In this document: positions 31,960-43,470 of the stretch, piece by piece
Numbering within the stretch: the stretch's first letter is position 1
Layout: the number at the start of each line of letters is the position of its first letter
Source of the DNA: Myotis daubentonii
Lineage: Eukaryota; Chordata; Mammalia; Chiroptera; Vespertilionidae
Reading direction: 5' to 3'
DNA length: 64,000 nucleotides
Assembly: GCF_963259705.1 (NCBI RefSeq)
Contig: NC_081842.1
Location: forward strand, 62,756,787-62,820,786
Made by a program: the position numbers and the translations under genes
The notes under the pieces: generated by a model
Databases searched by the model: none
What the model was told of the DNA's origin: nothing
What the model saw: only the letters and a program-made list of their open reading frames with translations

Positions 31960-32220
31960 GCAAGAAAATAGGACACAGTTTCCTGCCCTGGTAGTGATCA
32001 GAGTCTAAAAGAGGAAAGAGAATACAGATTTACATGACTAAAAGATGCCTATCATCAATTAATTGCTCCCCTCAGAAAACACTAAGAATGCAAGGTTTGG
32101 GGAGGGAGAGTTGACAGCTATCAGAGTGGAGTGGTTTTACTGAGTGGAGTCAGGGAGGTTTACTTGGAAATACCATCGTGGAACCAGTGGGTTTTGAGGA
32201 AGGCATCTGTGGTGTAGGTT
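31960..32220 (+). repeat. L2 LINE fragment
   Basis: TTTCCTGCCCTGGTAGTGATCAGAGTCTAAAAGAGG and GAGTGGAGTCAGGGAGGTTTACTTGG correspond to the L2 segment 'CCTGCCCTCATGGAGCTTAC ... GGGAAGGCTTCCTGG'. Confidence 0.55.
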
Positions 32221-33816
32221 AAGACTTGATTAGAGTGATGACCTTCACATATTTGAAAGGGGCTAAGCACCTGAATCTGAAAGGTTTTCACCTAAACATT
32301 TGGTCTAGGAATGGAAGAGAAGGGAGTGGGAGATTTGAGCCCAGAATCAGGACATGGCTTTCTTTGGTTATTCAATTAGACCAAAGAAATCTTCTGAAAT
32401 ATTTTAATCATAAATGAAAGCACCGTTTATTGGACTGCATATTTTTGTTTACTGCATCTGTCCCCTAGGGCTGAAAGTAATAAGAGGCTGGATATTTTTC
32501 CTATGTAATGCCTTTCATTTTGTTGACTTGGTCTCAGATTGCTGTGTAGGAAAAACCTTTGGTGAAGTGGAGATAACAGACATTGGATGGTTTTTAATAG
32601 TAATATCATATGTTGCATCAAGTCCAAACATTCTCACCTAAATTTTCTTAAGTATTTGAAACATGGCTCCAGTGTGTTTATTCAATATTTATTTCTTTTC
32701 AAAACAAACCTCATTTGGGCCCCCTGCATGCATGTTTATTTCCACAACTATTTTTTTCCTTATGATGTTCCTCTCCATCTTTTAGAGCCCTCTGCATCCT
32801 TTAAGCCTAAATTAAAGCTTTTATTCTTCAATATCCTTTTCTCAATATTCTAACTGTTCTTGAAAAATTACTTGTAAGAATTACTGCCCTATGGTTTTAT
32901 ACTTAGTTATCATGTGATTGTTGGGTTTTGAATCATTAATTAAAATATGAATTATTAAAATGCAAGTACTGTGGCTTCTTGTATATTCCATAGTGACAGG
33001 TAGGGGCCTAAAATGTACTAAATTTCTAATACAAGTTTGTGGATTGAACAGTTAAAAAATAACAATTCCTACATGTTGTGCAGGCAACTTGAGTCAGGGC
33101 AGAGGCATGAGCCTTTTATTGCCGTATGGATTCTATAGATATGGATTTTACTTACTAGTTAAATATTAAACCAAAGCGACGGTATTGCCATGGAGCCTGG
33201 ACAATCAACTGTGTCTTAGTGAACACAAAATGCTACTCACTTCAGAAATCCTCTCCCACAATGAGGTCTTCTTCGCCATCCTGAAGGCTTATAGCATTGC
33301 TTTTATTGATTTCTGTCTGCAACAACCCAATGCTCTTCACTCGGTATTAAATAATAGCAATGACAGCAACAGATAACAAAGTGATCCATTCCTTTTAATG
33401 TCAGAATACCCTGAAGGGAGTTCAGTCATTTGTCTGATGGCTTACTGGTAGGGTGACTATATAATTTATCGTTCAGGCTGAGGCACTTCTGAGAATGAAA
33501 GGGAACTTTATCAATAATTGCACTGGGACATTGGTATAAACTAGGACTGTCCAAGACAAACTAAGACATATGATTGTTCTATATATTAGAATTTCAGAAT
33601 TTTCTTATGGAGTAATAAGGAAGGCGATGAGGATGGAGTAGAGCCCATTCTGATTATTTAGTTCTTCTTCCTTCCCAAAGCATAATCCATTTCTTAGTGG
33701 CTTCATTGGTTGTTATTAGGAATTCCAACCAGTGGATTGACAATGCAATGTAATCCATTTTTTCCAGCTTATTAGAAAGAGTGCTTTCCAATTATTATGC
33801 CCAAGACCACTTTTTT
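32221..33816. other. Mostly unassigned; possible L2 tail at 32760-33050
   Basis: 32780-33050 (CCCTCTGCATCC, TAAAGC, GTAGGGGCCTAAAATG, TGTGGATTGAACAG) has an L2-like order but is too diverged to assign. Otherwise nothing is visible. Confidence 0.4.
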
Positions 33817-34158
33817 CTATCATAAACTTATACACATTTTAATAAATTTTCTTTCTTAATTAAGTATATTGGAGTGACATTGGTTAATAACATTATATAG
33901 GTTTCAAATGTACATTACTATGATACGTGATCTGTATATTACATTGTGTGCCACCACTCAAAGTCAAATCATTTTCCATGATGATATATTTGACCCCTTT
34001 TATCCTTTACTAACCCTACATCCCTCTTCCCTCTAGCAATTCCATATAGTTGTCTGTGTCTATTAGTTGTTTGTTTTTCTCATTTGTTCATTTGTTGCTT
34101 TCAGTTTAAAATCCCGCATAGGAATGAAATCAGTTGTTTCTATTTCATTATATATGTA

Positions 34159-34166
<8 letters not shown>

Positions 34167-34212
<46 letters not shown>

Positions 34213-34242
34213 TACATACATACATACATACATACATACATA
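34167..34242. repeat. (TA)n then (CATA)n microsatellite
   Basis: The TA array occupies 34167-34204 and the CATA tetranucleotide array 34211-34242, both within the L1 3' UTR. Confidence 0.95.
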
Positions 34243-34605
34243 CCATATCTTCTTTATCCACTCATCTATCAAAGGACACTTTGTTTGTTTTCATGTCTTG
34301 GCCACCATGAATAATAATGTAATGAACATAGGGATGCATATATCTTTGAAAATAAATGTTTTCCAATTTTAAGGTAGATTCCCAGAATAAGAGTTGTTAG
34401 ATTATATGATAACTCTATTAATTTTTTGAGCAGCCTCCATACTTTTTTCTATAGTGGCTATTCCAGTTTACATTCCTACCAGCAGTGAGAGTTCCTTTTT
34501 CTTCACAACCTCTCCAACACTTGTTGATAATAACCATTTAACAGGTGTGAGGTGGTATCTCATTGTAATTTTGATTTGCATTTATTTAATAGCTTGAGAA
34601 ATTGA

Positions 34606-34606
<1 letters not shown>

Positions 34607-34656
<50 letters not shown>
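34607..34656. repeat. (TA)n microsatellite
   Basis: About 25 TA units interrupt the antisense L1 sequence between TTGAGCA and ATCTGCTGGCATTTG. Confidence 0.96.
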
Positions 34657-34658
<2 letters not shown>

Positions 34659-34942
34659 CTGCTGGCATTTGTATGTCTTTTTGGGAGAAGTGTTCAGGTC
34701 CTCTGCTCATTGTTTAATTGGATTGTTTGTTTGGTGTTGAGTTGTATGAGTTCTTTATATATTTTGGATATTAACCCATGTCAGAACTGTTGTTTGCAAA
34801 TACCTTCTCCCATTTGGTTGGTAGCCTTTTCATTTTGTTGGTGATTTATTTTGCTGTATAGAGGCTTATTAGTTTGATATAGTCCCTTTCATTTATTTTT
34901 GCCTTTATTTTCCTTGCCTTTGGGGTCAAATTCACTTATGAT

Positions 34943-35073
34943 TAAAACACTCAATAAAATGGACACAAGACACTAGGGGTTAGGGGAGGTCAGGGGAAGG
35001 TCAAGGTGGAAAAGAAAAGGAGATATATGTACTGCTCTTTGTAATATTTTAAGCAATAAAACAAAATTTTTAA
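34943..35073 (+). repeat. Insert of unknown family at the L1 inversion junction
   Basis: Between the two L1 halves lies sequence with GGGGTTAGGGGAGGTCAGGG, GGAGATATATGTACTGCTCT and AGCAATAAAACAAAATTTTTAAAAA. It ends in a polyadenylation-like AATAAA and A-rich tail. It could be a 3' end of another retroposon or filler captured during twin priming. Confidence 0.45.
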
Positions 35074-35302
35074 AAATGGTTATAGAGAGAAAGTACCTCA
35101 ACATAATAGAGGTCATGACAAATCCTCAGCTATCATACACAATCATAAAAAACTGAAAGTGTTTCCTCTAAGATCAGGAACAAGACAAGGGTGTCTACTC
35201 TCCCCATTCTTATTCAATATAGTGCTGGAAGTCCTATTCAAAGCAATCAGGCAAGAGAAAGAAATACAAAGCCTTCAGATTGGAAATAAAAGTGTCATTT
35301 TT

Positions 35303-35400
35303 TATAGATGACATGATTCTTTATATATAGAAAAGCTTAAAGATTTCACCAATAAATTATTCAAAACAGTAAACAAATATGGTAAATTTGAAGGATTCAC
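35303..35400 (+). pseudogene. L1 ORF2 reverse-transcriptase core remnant
   Basis: The frame around 35290-35330 gives [12 protein letters not shown], the L1 version of the F.DD catalytic box, with alanine replaced by isoleucine. Upstream, [20 protein letters not shown] at about 35172-35232 is the preceding conserved RT block. Stops and inserted SINEs end the frame. It is a non-functional part of the L1 described for this region. Confidence 0.75.
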
Positions 35401-35486
35401 AAAATCAATGTACAAAAATCCACTATATTCCTATACACTAACAATGAAATTTCAGAAAAAGAAATGAAAACATTTTCTTTTCTTTT

Positions 35487-35703
35487 TTTAAAAATATATT
35501 TTATTGATTTCTCACAGAGAGGAAGGGAGAGAGATAGAGAGCTAGAAACATCGATGAGAGAGAAACATCGATCAGCTGCCTCCTGCACACTCCCCATTGG
35601 GTATGTGCCCACAACCAAGGTACATGCCCTTGACTGGAATCGAACCTGGGACCCTTGAGTCCGCAGGCTGACACTCCATCCATTGAGCCAAACCGGTTAG
35701 GGC
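35487..35703 (-). mobile_element. VES-type SINE inside L1
   Basis: The minus strand reads GCCCTAACCGGTTTGGCTCA, then GGTCCCAGGTTCGATTCCAG, AGCTGATCGATGTTTCTCTC and AAATCAATAAAATATATTTTT. A short duplication AAACATTTT at 35468-35476 and 35704-35712 flanks it. The low divergence suggests it is much younger than the L1. Confidence 0.93.
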
Positions 35704-35712
35704 AAACATTTT

Positions 35713-35928
35713 ATTTTATTTTTAATTTTTTTAATTTTTAGAGAGAGGGAGAGAGAGAGAGAGATCGGTAGAGGGAGAGAGAGAAACATAAATGTGCTGT
35801 CTCCTGCACATCTGTTACTGGGAATCTAGCCCACAACCCAGGCATATGCTCTGACCAGGAATCGAACTGGCAAAACTTTCGGTGCATGGGACAGTGCTCA
35901 ACCAACTGAGCCACATAGGCTAGGGCAA
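35713..35928 (-). mobile_element. Second tRNA-derived SINE inside L1
   Basis: The minus strand starts GCCCTAGCCTATGTGGCTCA, contains GGTTCGATTC-like sequence (GCCAGTTCGATTCCTGGTCA) and ends in a T/A-rich tail at the left. It sits almost directly beside the younger VES copy, which probably inserted into its A-rich tail. Confidence 0.88.
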
Positions 35929-36672
35929 AAATTCTTGACCTCTATTATAATTACAGCCAAAAGACTAAAACACCTAGGAACAAACTTAAGAAAGAATGTG
36001 AAGGACCTATCTACTAAAAAGTACAAAGCGTTATTAAATGAGATTGAAAAAGACACAGTGGAATGGAAAGATATTCCATGGATTAGAAGAATCAACATAG
36101 TTAAAATGGCCATATTACCCAAAGCAATATACAGATTTAATGCAATCCCTATTAAGATCCCAATGTCGTTTTTTAAAGAAATAGAATGAAAAATCATCAG
36201 ATTTGTATGGAACCACAGAAGATCCCGAATAGCCAAAGCCATTCTGAGAAAAAGAAGGAAGCTGGGGGCATCACATCCTCTGACTTCAAATTATGCCATA
36301 AAGTGGTGATAATCAAAACAGCATGGTATTGTCAGAAAAACAGATACACAGACCAGTGGAACAAAATTGAGAGCCCGGAAATAAACCCACATGTATCTGG
36401 GCAAATAATTTTTGACAAAGGAGCCAAAAACACGCAATGAAGAAAAGAAAGCCTCTTCAATAAATGGTGCTGGGAAAATTGGAAAGCCGCATGAAAAAGA
36501 ATGAAACTATGTACCCATGTACATAAAGTAATTCAAAATGAATCAAAGACCTAATTATAAGATCTGAAGCAATGAATTAGATAGAAAACATATGTACTAA
36601 ACTTATTGACTTTGGTCTTAGAGAAGATGTAACAAATTTTACAATGAGAGAAGTTTTGCTATTCATAACTTA

Positions 36673-38895
36673 GGACCTTAACACTTTGTTTTTGCATCTT
36701 ACTGGTGTTGTTGCCCATAATATGTTACTCTCATGAGTTACTTAGACCAGTGGTCCAATGGCAGTTTTTACAGAGCTGAATGTATCCCTAAAATTATTCT
36801 AATTAGAGGTATTACCATAAATTTGTTTATAACAACATAATTTTTCTGAATTAGCATTATTTAACACACTGGATATTTTGAAAAAGTAATATTTAGAAGC
36901 CTATTTTGAACCAAGAGGAGTCTTGTCATATATAGAAGTCATGACTTTTGTGAATAGTTTTATACCTGATAATAAGGGATTTAAGTTTATCCTTTCAATA
37001 TTATTAGAATTATAGAAAATTCAATGATTTCTATAATGATGGTGATTTAAGTTTATTTCTATGTATTATTAGAATTTAAGAAAATTCAAGGGATCTTGAA
37101 TTTATAAACAGGCATTATTTGAAAAGCTTGCAGAATTAGCAAATTTTCTCAATTGAGATTACATAATATTTTTGGGATATAATTTTACAAAAATTATATT
37201 TTAAGGGGATATGTGAAAAATGCTCTAGTTTGGAGTTTTGTCTTTATTGAATACGCAAGGGCACCATGGAGCCATGAATTAAATGAGAAACAGTATTCCA
37301 AGAGTGAGGCAGAGTATTCTGAAGACAAATTCAGCGTCAAGTGTATGTAGACTTGTAATAGTGACGTTGTAGAGGCAAAGACATTGAGATACCTTTTATC
37401 TCAGTGGTCAGTCACATGGTAGGCAATACTGTACTTAATGCCAAGGGAGAATTCAATTAGATTTCTCTTTATTCCATGAAAGACTTTCTTCCCTCTGTGC
37501 CAGAGTAAGGGGTGTAAATCCTTGGACCTAAAGCCAATCCCTCAACGTGTGTACTAGATCACTTCCCTCTCCTACCTCTGTGGGGATCTTGCTGGTACCT
37601 TCTTATCTGCATCCTTTCTTTGAATCAATGTACTCCCCACTACACTTCTATTTTTTTTTCAACTAAAGCATAATATTGAATTATGTAGTTTTTAGGAACA
37701 TCCACATCATTTAAAAAATCATAATTGACACCACCTAGTTTGCTTAATTAAGTAATTTGTTGACATAAACAGGATCTTTGGCCCAGCAGAATCTGTAACA
37801 GATGGTGTCTAAAACTAAAAATAATCATTAGCCTGTCCTGTGGAAGGTATGATACACCATGTTTAGAAATAAACTCAGCTGTAAGATGGCTCTTTATAAA
37901 TGTCTGTGAACTGCATTATTCAGACATTTATAGGATAAGGAGATGGAAGGGAGAAATAGTGGGACAAAAAAACAACAAGACAACCAGACTTTCACAATAT
38001 GAGTGAAGGGCTGTGAGTTCTCAAGTATTTAAAAGTATTTAATTAATATGTTTTTATACAACAGTATAATATATTATAATATGATCAATGTTATATGTAC
38101 TGTAATATGTCAATATGATTGCATATTTTATATTCATTTATAACATTTAATATAATAGAATATAAATACTTATTAAATGTGAGTGCACAAATATTGGTAT
38201 GTTTATAAGTACAAATCTTAATAGACAAAATGTGAATTGATTTTTGTTATCTATGATAGCACTTATTTCCCTCAGAGTGTTATCATCAAGGTTTTCTACT
38301 CTTCTATGTATTATGGTTCTTATTTTGATATGTAAAACTCTTTCTTTGATCTTCTTCTAACAGAGTCTGTAAAAGGTAACCACATTTGTCTAATTTTAAG
38401 CTAATATTAATATAAACAAAAAGAAATTAAGAAAAACATCAACTCTAGGTCAAACCTTAGTGTGAGAAATAAATATCCTGTTATTATGAATTATTTTATG
38501 TTAAATTTAGTCATATTTTAACAGTGTTAAAATGCATCATATACATAACTTGTTAGGGCTTCTCCAATCCCTAAAAAATAGTCTCTAGGGAAGAGGCTGT
38601 TAATCATCTCTTCACTATTGATGTGTGAGTCTGGCACCTTCCAAACAATGAACATCCTGACTGCTCATGGAAGCACCTGGGTCATCAACATTAGCATTCT
38701 TTTTCTGGGATGCTTGTCAGTGTTGATCTCAGTCTTATACAGAACACAGAGCCAAACCTTCACTTTTAAAACTGAGCTCCCCTAAATGAAGACAATTTAA
38801 ATTACAAATACAAACGGATATATTGAGCAACTGCATGCTCTCACACACACTCTCAGGTCAAGCTTTTGCAGTAAGGAATAAGAATAAATGTAACT
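36673..38895. other. AT-rich unassigned DNA
   Basis: I see no gene. TTAACACTTTG at 36679 recalls a piggyBac end but has no partner. A related pair of short segments (AGAATTATAGAAAATTCAATG and AGAATTTAAGAAAATTCAAG) occurs at about 37005 and 37072, a ~67-bp imperfect duplication. Confidence 0.45.
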
Positions 38896-38897
38896 GC

Positions 38898-39105
38898 AGA
38901 TCTTTATTGAATACCTTTTATGCAGCAGATACTTTTATTATTATTATTATTATTCCTTACACGACACAACAAAATAGGCATGATTATTCCGTGTCCTTTC
39001 AGATGAAGAAATTTGGTTTAGATTAGGTGTATGACTTGCCCAAGATGACCCAACCAGTAGTGAGTGGTGGAGCTAGGATTTAATTTTTGGTATATTTTAC
39101 TTTAT
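38898..39105 (+). repeat. MIR SINE
   Basis: TTGAATACCTTTTATGCAGCAGATAC, GATGAAGAAATTTGG, TGACTTGCCCAAGATGACCC and AGTGGTGGAGCTAGGATTT match the MIR core and tail in order. Confidence 0.8.
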
Positions 39106-39629
39106 AGCCTATGCTGCTTTAGGAGGGAGGAAAATTCAACTGTTCCTCTATTAAATTGCTGTAAAGCACTATTACTTTTTGAGCAAATGGTCCCTGCTAA
39201 GATGATTCCTCTCAAGCATTTCAAATAATGTTGCATCATTTGGTTGAATTTTGTGCATGTGTGATTTGTAGGACTTTAAATTTTGTTTTGCCAAGACATA
39301 CCTCCCCCTGTTGGTGGTGAAATGAAATTTACCTAAAGATTTTAGTAGAAAATGCTGGACTCTATTGCATTTGAACATCAGAAACTTACTGTTAGCATTC
39401 CCAGTACAGAAGGATTATAATTCTCAGTACACACCATTATAATTATACCCATAAATCTAGGTGTGTTCTGGGTAACCAGAGAAGAGTAACACGGAGAAAG
39501 GAAGGGGATTTATATCCATACTTAAGGACTTAGGTGACAATGATCCAGTCTTAGAACTGGATTCAGCAACTATTTATTTTGTTAAAGGTTCTGAAGTGAT
39601 AACTCAGTTGTTAATGTGGATGAACATCC
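39106..39629. other. Unassigned sequence
   Basis: No gene or named repeat was found. Confidence 0.4.
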
Positions 39630-39630
39630 A

Positions 39631-39998
39631 TCTGTATAATAAAGCCTAATATGCTAAGTGTCTGATTGTCCAGGCAACCATTCAACCAATCAAAGCGTAA
39701 TATGCTAATGATATGCTAAGGCTGCTCAACCGCTCACTATGATGTGCACTGACCACCAGGGGGCAGACGCTCCACCTGGTAGGTTAGCTTGCTGCTGGGG
39801 TCAGGCTGATTGGGACTGAGATGGGCCAGACACACCCTGGAGCCTTCCCGTGGTTCCTCCTGGCTGGCCAACCTCCTGTGTCCCTCCCCAGGCCTGGATC
39901 GTGCACCGGTGGGGTCCCTTGGCCTGGCCTGCACCCTCTCGCAATCCGGGACCCCTCGGGGGATGTCAGAGAGCCAGTTTCGTGCACCAAGCCTCTAG
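39631..39998 (+). mobile_element. Helitron (HelibatN type)
   Basis: It begins TCTGTATAATAAAGCCTAAT after an A, and ends GTTTCGTGCACCAAGCCTCTAG followed by T. Only the right arm of the terminal hairpin is well kept. GCCTAATATGCTAA recurs near 39700, a local duplication of the leader. The interior carries CCACCAGGGGGCAG at 39753-39766, a full CTCF-like core. Confidence 0.86.
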
Positions 39999-40845
39999 TT
40001 ATTTTTATAATGACTATTTTTGTCAGTCATTTTTCTAAGTGGAGAAAGCAGTGAACAAACAGAACTATACTCAAAAACTAATGTTACAATTATGATAAGT
40101 GCACTGAGGAAAATGGGATAGGAAGATGGGATTCCTCAACCTGGTGTGACACAAGCTTTTAATATCAAAGTATGTAATGTGATGCTGGAGGTAGACCAGG
40201 TGAGTATGGTCCACTTGTACTTGTTAGACAGAGTCACTTCTGCTTAAAAAAGGGACATTCCTTAGTCATCAGGAAGGTGAATTTGAATATAACTATGTAA
40301 TTCTACAGACTATTTTAGTGTCCGACAATCTGTTATTCATCTCAAAGTCAGAAAATCTATTTTAGCCTACTTTCCTGTTCAAGGTAGAGCCAGGATTCTA
40401 TAATGTTTGGGGTGAAGAACCTGTCCACGTTTTAACCAAGTGCCAAGGGAAGGATTCTCTTCTTCTCTAGCCCTTTACTCCATGAATATTGTTTAACCCA
40501 GAAGATCCAGAGTGAAATGCCTCCCCGGAGTCCCTGAAAAACAATGAGCTGATCTCCTTCTTTTTGATGGATTCTCTCAGGATAACTCTAGGAATGAAAG
40601 TAGCTTTACATATCTGTTGGAGCACTGGGGTCTTTTCCAAAGTGCCAGAAATTTGCAAATATAGGTTATGCCCAGTGGCTTGGGGAACCGCTAAAATAAA
40701 ACAATGGTCCTTCTATTTAGCTTTAAGATGGTCTTTTTACCTTGTCAACGTGATTCAAATTGATTAAATAGTTGCTATGTTTGATGATTTTGTTCAACTG
40801 ACTATGGGGTCTTTGCTTTGTCAGTGTGATAAAGTGATACCCTAA
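39999..40845. other. Unassigned sequence
   Basis: 40020-40120 (TTTTTCTAAGTGGAGAAAGCAGTGAACAAACAG) may be an L2 scrap. Otherwise nothing is recognised. Confidence 0.4.
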
Positions 40846-40846
40846 T

Positions 40847-41048
40847 GAAAAAAAATTTAAATATTTTTTCTTGTTTTTTAGAGAGAGAGAAACATTAATG
40901 GGAGAGGGAAACATCGATTGGCTGCCTCCTGCACATCCCCCACTAAGGATTGAGCCCTGCACTAGAGCATGTGACCAGACTGGGAATCTAACTGGCAATC
41001 TTTGGGTACACAGGACAGTTCTCAACCATTGAGCCACAACAGCCAGGG
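40847..41048 (-). mobile_element. tRNA-derived SINE (older type)
   Basis: The minus strand reads CCCTGGCTGTTGTGGCTCAA, TGGTTGAGAACTGTCCTGTG, GCAGGAGGCAGCCAATCGATG and an A-rich tail at the left. The copy is diverged. Confidence 0.85.
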
Positions 41049-42325
41049 TCCACAATTGTTTTTGAATTTGAATTACATACATCAACTCTGATTATGAAGG
41101 TGTTTTGATTTGTGTTAGTATTACTATTTGTTATTTGTCAAGTTCCTTAGCAATGACTTTATTTTTGGATTTTCCTGGGGAAAAATGTCTTTAGTTCATA
41201 GCAACCTCTCTCTTCCCAGAGAACAGTTCCCTTTTAATTACCTTTTAAATGCCAGGTTTTTTAAACATTGTAATTAAAGTATGCAGGGAGTTTCTTGGGT
41301 CAGATATAGCACATATTCTCTTTCTCTGAGGAAGCAAATGCACTGAAATGTGAACATTTCTGCTGACTGCACACAGTTTCCTTCTGCTGGTGCTCCTTTT
41401 GTTCATGTTGTTCCGAAGTACGTGCCTAAAAACAAGAGAAGATAGAGTTGTTCCAGCACTCAAGTTCTGTGCAGACTGAGGGTGTATTTAGAAAGGGACT
41501 CTCACGGCCTGGCGGTTGCATGGCAGTAAGTTCACAATCACCATTTATTCTTTGCCCAGCTGACCAGTTGTAATGGGTCCCTGCTCCCTGGCTTTATAAT
41601 CAGCCCAGCTGTGTGGCTCATATGCTGCATCCACATCGTGCATTCTTTGAACTTTCCATGCTTATTGGAATTTTTTAAACTTTAGATTCCTCTGGACACT
41701 TTGGTAAAACCTTGAAATTGCCTTATCCAATCTTAATTCCCAGTGTAAAATATCCTTTAATCCATTTCACAGTCTTCCTGCCCTCTTCTAGACACAGGGA
41801 TAACAAATGGCAAGGGGTGAGGAAGTGAGGGAAGTAAAGGCCTCAGACCCTGAGCAAATCACAAAGAGAAAGCAGGGAGTCAGTGTCATATATTACCTCC
41901 CTCGGTGAGGCGTTCTGACTATCCTCATTCTGCCAAGTCCTCGTTCCCCAGCCTCTGCCAGCTCATGTCTCTAGAGTAGAAAGAACTACTGCTGACTCAA
42001 GTTTTCTGGGTGGCAGCAACATAGTAACAGTAATTGATGGATTTCCCACAATTACAGGAAAAACAACAGCATGCCCATCCCTCCATTTTTTCCCCTTCCT
42101 ATGAGCATTACTCAGTGTCAGATCATCTCCAGCATTTATCTAAGACAGAAGCCTGAATACTGAGGAGACTTGCATAGCTCAAGCCAACCTCCTGCATTGT
42201 CAGAGAAAGAATGTGCTTCTGGGGATGATGAACAGGATACAGAGAAATCTTCCTTTGCCCCAAACTGTGTCCTCCACCTCTGAACCTTGAAACCTGGTGT
42301 TCATCTTATTATCCCTTAATTTATC
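41049..42325. other. Unassigned DNA
   Basis: No gene, tRNA or repeat could be supported. Confidence 0.4.
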
Positions 42326-42329
42326 TGAT

Positions 42330-43470
42330 TACTTACAATCAAATGTTGCTGTGTGCTAATCTACTAGGTGCTGGGGTTGAGCAAACCTCTCCACACACCC
42401 CGATCCCCATTTCTTGGAATTCACATCCTGATTACCGAGGACAGGAAATATACGAAAGTAAAAGTAAGCTATACAGTGCATTCTAAGTTAACTATATTTA
42501 AAAAAAATATATTAGGTAGGGTGTGCTGGGGTGAGGGTGGGAAAGGAAGTTTCATTTTTTAAAGGCAAATAGGGGAAGGTGACAAGTAAACTCTTGAAGT
42601 AAGTATAGGAGTAAGCCAATGACATACAGTGGGGCCTTGACTTACGAGTGTCCCGACTAATGAGTTTTTTGAGATACCAGCTGTCTCTCCGCCGATGTTT
42701 TGCATTGAGTTGATAGAGTAATTTGAGTTAAGGAGCTCCTTAACGAGCTCGGTCTCGGAACGAATTAAACTCGTAAGTCAAGACCCCACTGTATCTGAAG
42801 GAAAAGTGGTCCAGGGAGAAGGGAAAGCTAGTGCAAAAATGCTGAGGCCAGAGTATGCCTGGAGTATTCAAAAACTAAGAAGAAGCCAGTGTTGTAGGTG
42901 CAGAGTGAGCAAGTGGGTGAAGAAAAGATGAAGTTAGAGTGATGGATGAATTCTGTAGGGTCTTATAGACCATTGTTAAGATTATTTTTTCCTCTACTGA
43001 GATGAAGAGCCATTGGAAGGTTTTAAGCAGAAAAAGAAAGGCATGTTCATAATTAAAAGGATAATTTTGGTTGTGGTGATGGGAATAACCGAGGGGCGGG
43101 AAGGATGAGTGTGGCAAAGGTAGAGACAGTGACACCCTCTACCAACGTAGTTAGGAAGCTATTGCAGTAATATAGGTGAGATATGATAGTAACTTAGACC
43201 GACATGTGATTGATGAGAAATGGTCAGATTTTAGATCTGTGCTGAAGAGAGAGCTAACAGTATGTCATGATGGATTGGATGTGGGCATAAAGGCAAGAAC
43301 TAAGTCAAATATTAGTCCAAAGATTTTGGTCCGAGCAGCTCAAAGAGTGGAGTTGCTATTAACTAAATTAGGGTAAACCAACAGGTAGAACGTGTCATTA
43401 AGGATGAAGAAATGGTCAGAAGATTCTGCCAGGATAACACGGTTGTGAATATATTTATCAGGTCATCCTT
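42330..43470 (+). repeat. L2 LINE 3' region, split by a MITE
   Basis: TGTGTGCTAATCTACTAGGTGCTGGGGTTGAGC opens the match. Then come GAAAGCTAGTGCAAAAATGCTGAGG, AGGGTCTTATAGACCATTG, AAGAGCCATTGGAAGGTTTTAAGC, AGGAAGCTATTGCAGTAATATAGG and TTGGATGTGGGCATAAAGG in the L2 order. A Tigger-like MITE interrupts it at 42627-42791. It is non-coding. Confidence 0.8.
42627..42791. mobile_element. Tc1/mariner-superfamily (Tigger-like) MITE with 23-bp inverted repeats
   Basis: CAGTGGGGCCTTGACTTACG at the left is matched at the right by the complement of CGTAAGTCAAGACCCCACTG. The 23-bp inverted repeats differ at one position, and TA flanks both ends. A second internal near-palindrome, GAGCTCCTTAACGAGCTC, lies at about 42733. 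At 165 bp it cannot encode a transposase. Confidence 0.9.

Larger units (their letters stand above)
33831..36658 (-). mobile_element. L1 with 5' inversion (twin priming), carrying two SINEs
   Basis: From the left: antisense L1 3' end (GTGACATTGGTTAATAACAT), 3' UTR and late ORF2 to about 34940, then a ~130-bp insert, then sense ORF2 from about 35074 (CCTCAACATAATAGAGGTCA) through the reverse-transcriptase core (DDMILYI at about 35303) to GATGTAACAAATTTT at about 36640. On the L1 map the right part ends where the left part begins (GAATTTGACCCCAAAGGC), as twin priming predicts. CTATCATAAACTTA (33817-33830) and CTATTCATAACTTA (36659-36672) may be the target duplication. Many stops and two SINEs inside ORF2 show it is dead. 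Confidence 0.82.

Noticed and set aside
36679..38530. Possible piggyBac element starting TTAACACTTTG
   Set aside because: The only candidate partner (AGTGTTAA near 38524) is distant and the inner ends do not match, so no terminal inverted repeat is shown.
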